Shown: piece after piece, positions 30,780-38,779 of the stretch
Layout: each line of letters begins with the position of its first letter
Position numbering within the stretch: the stretch's first letter is position 1
Assembly: GCA_002070955.1 (NCBI GenBank)
Contig: MWEK01000018.1
Coordinates: forward strand, 1 to 64,000
From: Planctomycetes bacterium ADurb.Bin069
Lineage (GTDB): Bacteria > Planctomycetota > UBA8108 > UBA8890 > UBA8898
Length of the DNA stretch: 64,000 nucleotides
Direction: 5' to 3'
Position numbers and translations under genes: made by a program
The notes under the pieces: generated by a model
The model's database searches: none
Seen by the model: only the letters and a program-made list of their open reading frames with translations
What the model was told of the DNA's origin: nothing

Positions 30780-32398
30780 GACCGGCCCTCCGCCCGGGCG
30801 CGCAAGGCCGTGCACAGCGCGCCGCCGCCGGCGCGGATGGACGCCAGCGCGGCGAGCCGCGCCGCCGGCGCCGCTTCGTACGGCGCCGCGTGCGCCGTGA
30901 GCAGATCGGCGGCGCCGGCGAGGTAGCGGGTTCGAGCCCGGGCGCTGAAGGCCCGGGTTTCCTCGGAGCTGAGCGCCATGCCGATGAGTTTGGCGGCGAA
31001 GGGACCGGCGATGCCGCCCGCGATGGCCTCGGTGATGGTGAGCAAGCCGCCCGTGTGCACCTCGAGGGTTACTATGGCGCCGAGGGCGAGGGCCTGAGCG
31101 GCGTAGAAGCGGACGCGCTGCCCCGCGGTGAGGGTCCGCGTGACGGCGGCCGCTTCGGCGTCGATCGCCGCGCGAAACTCGGCCTGAAAGGCACGGAAGC
31201 GGGCGCGCAGGTCGTCCTCGCTCTCCCGCGCCGGAGGCTCGAATTCGGCGCGGCGGCTGCGCGCCTCCAGCGTCTCGCCTAGATCGAGGACCGCGCTGGT
31301 GAAGGCTTCCTCGTTGAGATCCCAGAGCGCCGCGGCCGCCGCCGGCGCGGAGCGAGCGGGCGCATCGCGGTGGAACAAGCCGCGGACGCGCCGGAAGGGA
31401 TAGGACAGGATTCGCCGGGGCAGGCGGAAGGGATCGACGCGATCAAGGTTGGCGAGCATCCGCCGGTAGAGCAGCGCGGCGGTGGGCGCGTCGATCCGGA
31501 AAGGGAGCCCGTCGGCCAAGGCGCCGCGGGCGGAGCGGATCGCCGCGGCGACGTCGGCCCGCAACGCCGCAAGCGTCTCCTGCCGGGACGCAAGCCAAGG
31601 GAAAAGACCGGCCTCGATGCGCGCGACCGCGCCGCGCGCGCAGCGCGCGAGCGCGTTCCGCCGGAGAGTGTCCGACGAGCCCCAGGCCTGGAACCGCGCC
31701 CGAAGCCGCGCGAGATCCTCACACTCCGCGATGGGCTCGCGGTCGCCGCCCGGGGCGAAGGGGACGGTGGCGATCGGGGCGGCGATGCCGGCTTCGGCGA
31801 GCTTGGCCGCGAGGTCCTCGCGCACCAGGGGGTCCGCGAACATATTGAGGATGATGAGAATCTCGGCGCCCTCGGCGGCGAAGCGCCGCAGATAGCGCCA
31901 GATGCTCTCGTCGGCGTACTTGCCGGGGGTCAGAACGACGGCGACGGCGTCGGCGAGGTAGAGGAAGGCTTCGGCGCGGGCGCGGTTCTCGGCGCAGACG
32001 CTGTCGATGTCGGGAGCATCGATGAGAACCAGGTTCGGCGCGAGGGCGCCGGAAACGGCGACGCCCTCGAAGGGCACGGGGGGCAGGCAGCGAAAAACCT
32101 CCTCCGCGCGGTCCGCGGGCGCGATGACGTGGGGCGCGGTCGTCGTCGGGCGGCGATAGCCCACCGGGCTGACCTCGCGCCGGCACAGACTGTTGGCGAG
32201 CCTGGATTTGCCGCAGCCCGTCGGGCCGAAGAGCAGGGCGTAGGTGAGGTCCCGGGGTCGGGCGGAGAGGCGCAAGCCCATGCCGCGCAGATCGGCCGCG
32301 AGCGCGGGACGTTCCGGGAGCTCGGGCAGCGCCTCAAGCTGCTCCAAGAAGCGTTCGAGCTGCAGCGTCAGGGTTTCTTCCGCCATGGACAGAGGCAC
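30776..32398 (-). CDS. Dynamin-like GTPase (second of a pair), degenerate G4
   Basis: A 540-residue P-loop protein. G1 is GPTGCGKS (58-65); a Thr-rich stretch (RRPTTTAPHV) looks like switch I; G3 is in LIDAPDIDS. The G4 position reads LNMFADP instead of NKxD, so nucleotide specificity may be altered. A hydrophobic, glycine-rich segment lies near residue 460 (ITEAIAGGIAGPFAAKLIG). The GTG at 32398 gives the longest form; an ATG at 32386 is an alternative and neither has a strong ribosome-binding site. It overlaps the other GTPase gene by 4 bases and is divergent from the alcohol dehydrogenase gene. Confidence 0.6.
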   Translation of the reverse strand: MPLSMAEETLTLQLERFLEQLEALPELPERPALAADLRGMGLRLSARPRDLTYALLFGPTGCGKSRLANSLCRREVSPVGYRRPTTTAPHVIAPADRAEEVFRCLPPVPFEGVAVSGALAPNLVLIDAPDIDSVCAENRARAEAFLYLADAVAVVLTPGKYADESIWRYLRRFAAEGAEILIILNMFADPLVREDLAAKLAEAGIAAPIATVPFAPGGDREPIAECEDLARLRARFQAWGSSDTLRRNALARCARGAVARIEAGLFPWLASRQETLAALRADVAAAIRSARGALADGLPFRIDAPTAALLYRRMLANLDRVDPFRLPRRILSYPFRRVRGLFHRDAPARSAPAAAAALWDLNEEAFTSAVLDLGETLEARSRRAEFEPPARESEDDLRARFRAFQAEFRAAIDAEAAAVTRTLTAGQRVRFYAAQALALGAIVTLEVHTGGLLTITEAIAGGIAGPFAAKLIGMALSSEETRAFSARARTRYLAGAADLLTAHAAPYEAAPAARLAALASIRAGGGALCTALRARAEGRS

Positions 32399-32446
32399 GC
32401 GTGTCTTCGTATGCTATGGCGGCGCGGACGGAAAAGGAAGAGGCTC

Positions 32447-33601
32447 ATGGCAGCGAACGGCTTCACCCTGGCGTTTCCGCGGAGGATCGTTTTCGGATGG
32501 GAGGCGCTCCGCGATGCGCCCCGGGAGATTCTGCGCTGCGGGCGGCGGGTTCTGCTCCTCGCGACGCGGAGCTGCGGGGTCGCGGCGGAACGGCTGGAGG
32601 CGGCGCTGCGGCGCGAAGGCGCCGACGTCCTGCGCGCGGACGGGCCGGGACGCGAACCCGAGGTCGCGGATGTAGACCGCCTGGCGGCCGAGGCCCGGGC
32701 GCGGAGGTCCGAGGTCGTCGTCGGTCTGGGCGGCGGCAGCGTGATCGATTGCGCCAAGGCCGCCGCCGCCCTGGCGCCGAACTCGGGCTCGGCGGCGGAT
32801 TTCCTCGAAGGCACCGAGCGGACGCGGCTGCTGGCGCGGGCGCCGCTGCCCTTCGTGGCCGTGCCGACGACGGCGGGCACGGGTTCCGAGGCCACCAAGA
32901 ACGCGGTGATCGCCTGGCGCGAACGCGCCCTCAAACGCAGCATCCGCGATGACCGCATGTTCGCGGCGGCCGCCGTCGTGGATCCCTCCCTGACGGTGTC
33001 GCTGCCGCCTGAGGTCACCGCCGCGTCGGGCATGGATGCCTTGACGCAGCTCTTCGAGTCCTACATCGCCCGCGGCGCGAACGCCCTTACCGATGCCCTG
33101 TGCGAGAGCGCCTTGCCCCGGGCCTTCGCGGCGCTCCCGGCCGCCTGGGCCGATGGCGGGAACCGCGCGGCGCGCACGGACATGGCCTACGCCGCCCTAA
33201 CGAGCGGCATTTGCCTGGCGCACGCCGGCCTGGGGGTGGCCCACGGAATCGCGCCCGCCCTCGGAATCCTGTACGGCGTGGGGCACGGCGCGGCCTGCGC
33301 CGCGTTGTTGCCCTTCGCGCTGGAGGTCAACCGGCGCGCCGCGCGCGCGAAACTCGCCGCGCTGTGGCGGCGCTGCGGGGGCGCCGAAGGGGGCGATGAC
33401 GATGACGCCGTGGCGGCCTTGATCGCGCGCGTTCGGGATCTGTGCGAGCGCCTGGGCGTCGAGGTTCGTTTGAGCAAACTAGGCGTGACCCGCGCGGCGG
33501 TGCCGGAGCTGCTGGCCCTGGCCAGCGGCAACAGCCTCAGGTCCAATCCGCGCGAGTTTGCGCCGGGGGAGTTGGCGGAGCTTTTGGCGGAAGCCCTTTG
33601 A
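32447..33601 (+). CDS. Iron-type (group III) alcohol dehydrogenase family protein
   Basis: A 384-residue Fe-ADH superfamily member. The nucleotide site is VVGLGGGSVIDCAKAAA, and AVPTTAGTGSEAT is the second signature. The metal region reads GMDALTQLFESY, then HGIAPALGILYGVGHG, so two usual His ligands (of GMDALTH and AHPLG) are Gln and Pro; this is a subfamily trait seen in some Fe-ADH branches rather than proof of inactivity. Substrate unknown. GGAAGAGG precedes the ATG. It lies 47 bases from the PfkB kinase gene, on the same strand. Confidence 0.8.
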   Translation: MAANGFTLAFPRRIVFGWEALRDAPREILRCGRRVLLLATRSCGVAAERLEAALRREGADVLRADGPGREPEVADVDRLAAEARARRSEVVVGLGGGSVIDCAKAAAALAPNSGSAADFLEGTERTRLLARAPLPFVAVPTTAGTGSEATKNAVIAWRERALKRSIRDDRMFAAAAVVDPSLTVSLPPEVTAASGMDALTQLFESYIARGANALTDALCESALPRAFAALPAAWADGGNRAARTDMAYAALTSGICLAHAGLGVAHGIAPALGILYGVGHGAACAALLPFALEVNRRAARAKLAALWRRCGGAEGGDDDDAVAALIARVRDLCERLGVEVRLSKLGVTRAAVPELLALASGNSLRSNPREFAPGELAELLAEAL

Positions 33602-33648
33602 GCGCGTGCCCCGCCGGGGGCCGCCTGAGCCGGGGCGCGGGAGGTCGA

Positions 33649-34563
33649 ATGCTGCTGTTCCTGTCGTTGAGTTCCGCGGACCAGGAGGTCTGGCTGTGCG
33701 AGCGGCTCGCGCCCGGCGCCGTGAACCGCACGGGCGATGTGCGGCGCTGCGCGGGCGGCAAGGCGGTGAACGCCGCCCGCGCGGCGGCCATCCTCGGCGG
33801 GGAGAGCCTCGTCGTCGGTTTCTTCGGCCGCGGGCAGGGGCTGGTCGAAAGCCTCGCCGCGGAGGGGATCGCGACGGATCCCGTCTACACCGAAGGCCCC
33901 TCCCGCCGGGCAGCGAGCCTGATCGACCGCGAGCGCGGCGAGGTGACCGAGCTCGTGGAGGAGCCGCACTCCGTGTCGGCGGCCGAGCGCGAGGCGCTGG
34001 AGGCGCTTTTTGTCGCCCGCGCGCGGCAGGCCGCGGTGATCGGCCTGTGCGGGAGCCTGCCGCCCGGACTGCCGGCGGATTTCTACGCGCGTCTCATGGC
34101 CAAGGCCGGCCGTTCGCGCGTCATTGTCGACGCGCAGGGGGCCGCGCTCTCAGCCGCGTTGGGCGCCGGCCCTTTTCTGGTCAAACCGAACCGCAGGGAA
34201 GCCGGCGAGCTCCTCGGCGCCCGGGCGGCTTCCACTGCCGAGGCGGCCGCGCAGGCGCGCGAGCTATGCCGCCGCGGGGCCGCCCACGCGGCGGTGAGCT
34301 CCGGGGCGGAGGGCGTCGTCCTGGCCGGCGAGGATGCGCTTCTCTTCCGGCCGCCGCCGGTCCGGGCCGTCAACACGACGGGCTGCGGAGACGCGCTGGC
34401 GGGCGGCATCGCTTTCGGACTGGCCGCGGGGCTCTCGGTGCGCGAGGCGGTGCGCCTCGGGGTCGCCTGCGGGACGGCGAGCGCTCTCGACCCGCTGCCG
34501 GGACGCTTCGAACGCGTGCAAGCGGAGCGGATCGGCCGCGAGATCGTGGTGGATTCGCTGTGA
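33649..34563 (+). CDS. PfkB-family sugar kinase, 1-phosphofructokinase-like
   Basis: A 304-residue ribokinase-fold kinase. RRCAGGKAVNAARAAAILGG near the start and NTTGCGDALAGGIAFGL near the end are the two PfkB signatures; the latter holds the catalytic Asp and anion hole. FLVKPNRREAGELLG is typical of the FruK/LacC (1-phosphofructokinase, tagatose-6-phosphate kinase) branch. The exact sugar phosphate is not decidable. GGGAGG lies close upstream of the ATG. No phosphotransferase genes are adjacent. Confidence 0.8.
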   Translation: MLLFLSLSSADQEVWLCERLAPGAVNRTGDVRRCAGGKAVNAARAAAILGGESLVVGFFGRGQGLVESLAAEGIATDPVYTEGPSRRAASLIDRERGEVTELVEEPHSVSAAEREALEALFVARARQAAVIGLCGSLPPGLPADFYARLMAKAGRSRVIVDAQGAALSAALGAGPFLVKPNRREAGELLGARAASTAEAAAQARELCRRGAAHAAVSSGAEGVVLAGEDALLFRPPPVRAVNTTGCGDALAGGIAFGLAAGLSVREAVRLGVACGTASALDPLPGRFERVQAERIGREIVVDSL

Positions 34564-34642
34564 ACTTGATTGACAGTGCGGGGGAAGATTCATAAGCTTG
34601 GGGGAGGGGCAGAAGCTCGTCGTTGCAAGTAGAAGGAGCATT

Positions 34643-36514
34643 GTGGGCGTCCTCCTTTGTGCAGGTCTGACGCTGTTGCGCGCTCTTGCGGCCGACGGAA
34701 CGCCGCCGCCTTTGGAGGTGTTCTCGACGGCCTCGCGCGCGGAGGGCGCTCCCTTCGTCGCGCGCCTCGTGGGGAAGTCCGAGACCGAACTCCGGCTCGA
34801 ACCGGCGGCGGGCGGGGATCTCATCTGTCTTCCTCCCGCCGCGGTGACCAACCTGAAGGCCGACAAGGAGCCGCTCCGGGAATACCTGGAGAATTACGAA
34901 CGGCTCCTCGGCTGCCGCTGGGTCACGCTGCCGGGCAAACAGCGCCCGACCGTGGGGTTTGAGGAGGACGGCGGCGGTTCCGGTGCGCGCGCGATGGTGC
35001 TGGATACCGCCGGCCGCTGGGCTCGCGCGGCGGAGAACGGCGAGCCGGTGCGGTGGGGGCCGGCGCTGCGCGGAGCGGAAGTCGAGCTGATTCTCGGGCC
35101 CCCACCCGTCGTGGCGCGGGTCGATGACGGCGGGGAGGGCCTGGTCGTCGAAGCGGTCTGCGAGGTCTGCCGCGGCAAGGGCAATGTCGATTGTCCCGGC
35201 TGCGACACCGGCCAGGTGCGGGGACCATGCCCGCGCTGCAGCGGGAGCGGCAAGGAGCGTTGCACCACGTGCAAGGGCGCCAAGGGGACGCCGTGCACCT
35301 TCTGCCGGGGCACGGGGACGGTGCGGCGCTACCGCATGTCCGGGGAGCAGTGGTTCAGTCCGTGCGAGCGCTGCGGGGGGCGAGGGCGCGCCCTTTGCGC
35401 CGGCTGCGGCGGAAAGGGCGAGCATACCTGCCTGGGCTGCAACGGCAGCGGTAAGGTCTGGGTGGCGTGCCCCGCCTGCAAGGGGGCGCGGAGGTTGCCG
35501 TGTCCCGCCTGCGGGAAGGCGCCCGCGTCCCAGGAGGCGCCTGCCCGCGCCTCCGAGCCCGCGGGGTCGGCGATCGACTACGGGCGGGTCGCGGCGTGCG
35601 CGGCCCGGAGGGAGGCCGGTGAAGCGCGGGCAGGGCTCCAGGAACGGCGCTCGGCGGTGGCCGATGCGCTGGTCGTTTTTCAAGATGCCGCCGACCTGTA
35701 CCGCCGGTGCATGCAGTCGAGGGAGCGGCCCGGATTTCGCAAGGCGTTGGTCTCCGCCGGCAAGGGCGGGTACGAGGAGATTCAGCGGGGCTATCTCCGC
35801 GGCCTCGCGTTGAAGACCGATCTGGCGAGTTTCGCGCGCTGGGCGGAGCGCCAGAGCGGGCTGCTCGCGCCGGAGGTCGTGGCGGCCGTGCAGGCGGACG
35901 TTGTTTTCGCGCGGGCGCGGAGCGTCAGAGAGGCGCTCGCGCTCGGCGCCGGCAAGGCCGAGCGGCTCCGGGACCACGGCGGCGATTTGCGCGCGGCGCT
36001 GGAACGGGAGTGGAGCCTCTTCTGCGCCCGGCTTGACGCCGAAGCGCGGGTCCGTGCCTACGCCGGCGAGGTCGGCGCGGCGGTCGGCGAGATCCCGAAC
36101 GTCAAGGCGGCGCGGGTGCTCGCGGACGAAGGCGTGCTCGAGGTGCGCATAACCGCCCCGCAGGCGGCCGCGGCGAACGCCGCTCTGGCGGCGGTCGCCG
36201 AGCGGGTGTTTCCCGAGTTCCCCGAGCTCAATCAGATTCTAGCGGCCGGCCGCAACGACCTGGCGTTGTCCCGCGAGGAGTGGGACGAGGCCCGGCGCGC
36301 GCGCGAGCGTTCGGCGGCCGAGGCGCCGGAGGAAGAAAACCCGCAAGCCGCGGAGGAAGGCGGAAGGGAGCCCGCCGCCGGCGGGAGCCTTCCTCCGGGG
36401 AAGACGAAGCGGTCGCTGCTCCTCCTGTGCGGTGGAATCGCGGCGTCCTTCGCGCTGCTGGCCGTCGTGCTCAGAGGCCGGCGATTTGCCGAGCGGGACG
36501 CGGATAAGGAATAG
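34643..36514 (+). CDS. Membrane protein with DnaJ-like CxxCxGxG cysteine cluster
   Basis: A 623-residue protein. The GTG at 34643 is chosen because AGAAGGAG lies just upstream and the product then starts with a clean signal peptide (GVLLCAGLTLLRALAADG). A ~110-residue segment carries about nine CxxC units, many in the CxxCxGxG form of the DnaJ zinc-finger (CEVCRGKGNVDCPGC, CPRCSGSG, CERCGGRG, CLGCNGSG, CPACKG). A helical, Ala/Arg-rich region follows, then a C-terminal membrane helix (SLLLLCGGIAASFALLAVVL) with a basic tail. The bulk therefore faces outward. Function unknown; the cysteine cluster may bind zinc or be redox-active. Its last 44 bases overlap the convergent alr gene. Confidence 0.65.
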   Translation: MGVLLCAGLTLLRALAADGTPPPLEVFSTASRAEGAPFVARLVGKSETELRLEPAAGGDLICLPPAAVTNLKADKEPLREYLENYERLLGCRWVTLPGKQRPTVGFEEDGGGSGARAMVLDTAGRWARAAENGEPVRWGPALRGAEVELILGPPPVVARVDDGGEGLVVEAVCEVCRGKGNVDCPGCDTGQVRGPCPRCSGSGKERCTTCKGAKGTPCTFCRGTGTVRRYRMSGEQWFSPCERCGGRGRALCAGCGGKGEHTCLGCNGSGKVWVACPACKGARRLPCPACGKAPASQEAPARASEPAGSAIDYGRVAACAARREAGEARAGLQERRSAVADALVVFQDAADLYRRCMQSRERPGFRKALVSAGKGGYEEIQRGYLRGLALKTDLASFARWAERQSGLLAPEVVAAVQADVVFARARSVREALALGAGKAERLRDHGGDLRAALEREWSLFCARLDAEARVRAYAGEVGAAVGEIPNVKAARVLADEGVLEVRITAPQAAAANAALAAVAERVFPEFPELNQILAAGRNDLALSREEWDEARRARERSAAEAPEEENPQAAEEGGREPAAGGSLPPGKTKRSLLLLCGGIAASFALLAVVLRGRRFAERDADKE

Positions 36515-37685
36515 GCGCGGCCCGGGCGTCGTCGGCCCTGACCCACGTCTTCGCGACGCGGCCGCCCACGGCGACCAGCACCGCGTGCGGGAGCGAGTTC
36601 GCGCGTTGCGCGACGTCGAGCACGGAAGGCCCGGCGCGGCCGAAAAGCGTCGCGCGCTCCCCCGGGCGGTGCTCGTCGTCGCCGAGATCGACGAGCACTT
36701 GATCCATCGTGATCCGTCCCGCGATGGGATAGCTCTTGCCGCCGATCACGATCCTGCCCGTGTTGGTGAGGTGCACGTCGTAGCCTTCCGCGTACCCGTG
36801 GCGGAGGATGCCTACGTTCGAGTCGCGCGCCAGGACGTGCATCCCCTCATAGGACAGCGGCGTGCCCGCGGCGTAGCGTTTGACCGCGACCAGCGGCGCC
36901 GTGACGGTCATGGCGGGCTCGAGGTCCAACGTGTGCTCGTGGTGCGGCACGTAGCCGTAGAGCACGATGCCCAGGCGCACCAGGTCGAAGTGGGATTCGG
37001 GCAGCTTGACCGTGGCGACGGAGCCGGCCATGTGGACGCACGCCAGGGGCAGAAATCGGCGGGCGGCGCCGGCCAGCTCGCCGAAGGCCGCGACCTTGGC
37101 GCGCGCGTCCGGCAGACTCCTGAGGGAGGCGAAGTGCGTCCACATGCCCTCCCAGTAGACTGCGTCCAGTGCCTGAAGCTCCGGAAGGGCCTTGAGCAGC
37201 TCCTGGGGCGTGAAGCCTCCCCGGCTCAGACCCGAGTCGACGGCTAGGTGGGCCTGGGCGGTCCTGCCCAGGTGGAACGCGATCTGGTTCAGGAGCGAGG
37301 CTTCGGCCGCGCTCCCGATCGACACGGTGATGTTGTGTGTGACGGCCAGGTCGAGTTCGGACGCCATGGCGGTGTTGAGGGTGATGATCCGCCCGGTGAT
37401 ACCGCAACGGCGCAGTTCGAGGCCCTCGGCCACGGTGGCGACGGCGAACCATTCGACTCCGAGGCTCTGGAGGTGCATCGCCACCCTGCGGACCCCGTGT
37501 CCGTAGGCATCGGCCTTGACGACCGCCGCCACCTTGGTGGCGGGCGCAAGCAGCCCGCGCACGGCGCGGAGGTTCGCGGCGATGGCTCCGAGGTCGATCT
37601 CGCACAGCGAACACGCCAGGCCGGTCGCTCGGCGGTGGGAAGTTTGAAAGGGGAGCCTGCCGGCGTAGTCGTGGAGGGGTTTCAT
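36471..37685 (-). CDS. alr: Alanine racemase
   Basis: A 404-residue PLP enzyme making D-alanine for peptidoglycan. The PLP lysine is in VAAVVKADAYGHG and the opposite catalytic Tyr in LSYEGMHVLARDS; LRHGYAEGYDVHLTN and GRITMDQVLVD are conserved. Length is slightly above average because of an N-terminal extension and a Pro/Arg tail. The ATG overlaps the stop of the upstream CYTH gene (ATGA). Its 3' end overlaps the convergent CxxC-rich gene by 44 bases. Confidence 0.93.
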   Translation of the reverse strand: MKPLHDYAGRLPFQTSHRRATGLACSLCEIDLGAIAANLRAVRGLLAPATKVAAVVKADAYGHGVRRVAMHLQSLGVEWFAVATVAEGLELRRCGITGRIITLNTAMASELDLAVTHNITVSIGSAAEASLLNQIAFHLGRTAQAHLAVDSGLSRGGFTPQELLKALPELQALDAVYWEGMWTHFASLRSLPDARAKVAAFGELAGAARRFLPLACVHMAGSVATVKLPESHFDLVRLGIVLYGYVPHHEHTLDLEPAMTVTAPLVAVKRYAAGTPLSYEGMHVLARDSNVGILRHGYAEGYDVHLTNTGRIVIGGKSYPIAGRITMDQVLVDLGDDEHRPGERATLFGRAGPSVLDVAQRANSLPHAVLVAVGGRVAKTWVRADDARAAPIPYPRPARQIAGL

Positions 37686-38236
37686 GCGCCTGCTTTCAGT
37701 TTACTGGTTGCCGGGCGCAACGCGCCGCCGCGGCCGGCGCCCAGGTCCAAATACGAACCGCGCGCGATATCGGCGGCGCGGATGCCGAAGGCCTTGCAAA
37801 GGAACGCGAGTTGGGTCCGGGCCAGGCGCGGCGTCTTTCCGCGGGTGAGCACGGCCTCGAGCTCGATGCAGGCCCCGAGCCCCCTGACTTCGTCCAGGTG
37901 GATGCGCACGCCGCGCCACAGGTACACCCGGCGCGTTTTGCGGACCTCGCCGAGGGTCCCCAGGCAGGCGCCGAGCAGCCGGCGCAAGGGCGCCGGATCG
38001 GCGACGGGTAGGAGCGCATACCGGCACGCCCGGGCGCGCGGCGCGTCGGGACGCACGTAGACCACCAGTTCGGCCTTGCCTGCCGCGGTTTCCCTGAGCT
38101 TGAGACGTCCGGCCGGCGCGCGGAAGTACGTGTCGCGCTGGCGCACGCACGCGGCGCGCCGAGCGCCGATGCGGCGGCACGCGCGCGCATCGGCTTGCAG
38201 CGAGCGATTGAGGGCCTTGAGCTCGATGTTCATCAT
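37682..38236 (-). CDS. CYTH-domain protein
   Basis: A 184-residue protein. MMNIELKAL gives the ExK start typical of the CYTH (CyaB-thiamine triphosphatase) fold; RQRDTYFRAPAGRLKLRE, VRIHLDEVRGLGACIELEAV and the later basic and acidic strands match the tunnel residues that bind triphosphates. Members cleave triphosphates or make cAMP; the substrate here is open. It is coupled at both ends by ATGA-type overlaps, to a small membrane protein upstream and alr downstream. Confidence 0.7.
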   Translation of the reverse strand: MMNIELKALNRSLQADARACRRIGARRAACVRQRDTYFRAPAGRLKLRETAAGKAELVVYVRPDAPRARACRYALLPVADPAPLRRLLGACLGTLGEVRKTRRVYLWRGVRIHLDEVRGLGACIELEAVLTRGKTPRLARTQLAFLCKAFGIRAADIARGSYLDLGAGRGGALRPATSKLKAGA

Positions 38237-38598
38237 GGGAGCGGCCCGCCCATGGTGAAGCGCGTCTGCGGGAAGATGACGAGGAGCGCGATCCAGAGCG
38301 CGAGCAGAAAGGCGCCGGCGAGGTACCACGCGGTGATGCGCAGCGGGCAGGCGCGGTCGCCGAGAATGTACGCGAGCCCTCCGGCGCACAGACAGACGAA
38401 GGCGGTCAAGAAGGGCTGCTCGAGGAGAAACGGAAGCACGCGCGCCGCCGCGGGCGCGCCGCCGCCGGGCGCCAGCTCGGGCGCCAAGGGGGGAAGCAGC
38501 GCCGTGAGCGTGAAGAACACTCCGGCGACGCACGCGAAAAGGACGAGCAGGGGGACGACAGCCGGCCACTGCTGCCGCGCCGCCGGTTTTTCGTTCAC
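38233..38598 (-). CDS. Small three-helix membrane protein
   Basis: A 121-residue protein with three hydrophobic segments: VVPLLVLFACVAGVFFTLTA; FLTAFVCLCAGGLAYILG; AWYLAGAFLLALWIALLVIF. No family recognised. It heads a three-gene operon with the CYTH gene and alr through a 4-base overlap. Function unknown. Confidence 0.55.
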   Translation of the reverse strand: MNEKPAARQQWPAVVPLLVLFACVAGVFFTLTALLPPLAPELAPGGGAPAAARVLPFLLEQPFLTAFVCLCAGGLAYILGDRACPLRITAWYLAGAFLLALWIALLVIFPQTRFTMGGPLP

Positions 38599-38779
38599 TT
38601 TTCTCTCTCTCCACCGGACGCGGGACGCCGCGACCGGCGTATTGTAGCAAACGCCCCGGGGCCGTCAACTCAAAACCGGGCTCGGTTTCGACGGCGCGGA
38701 CGGGTTGCGCCGCCATCAGGCCGCCCGTAGAATCGAATAGCGTGGCCGGAGGGTTGTCCGGCGGAACGAGGTTGCAGGT

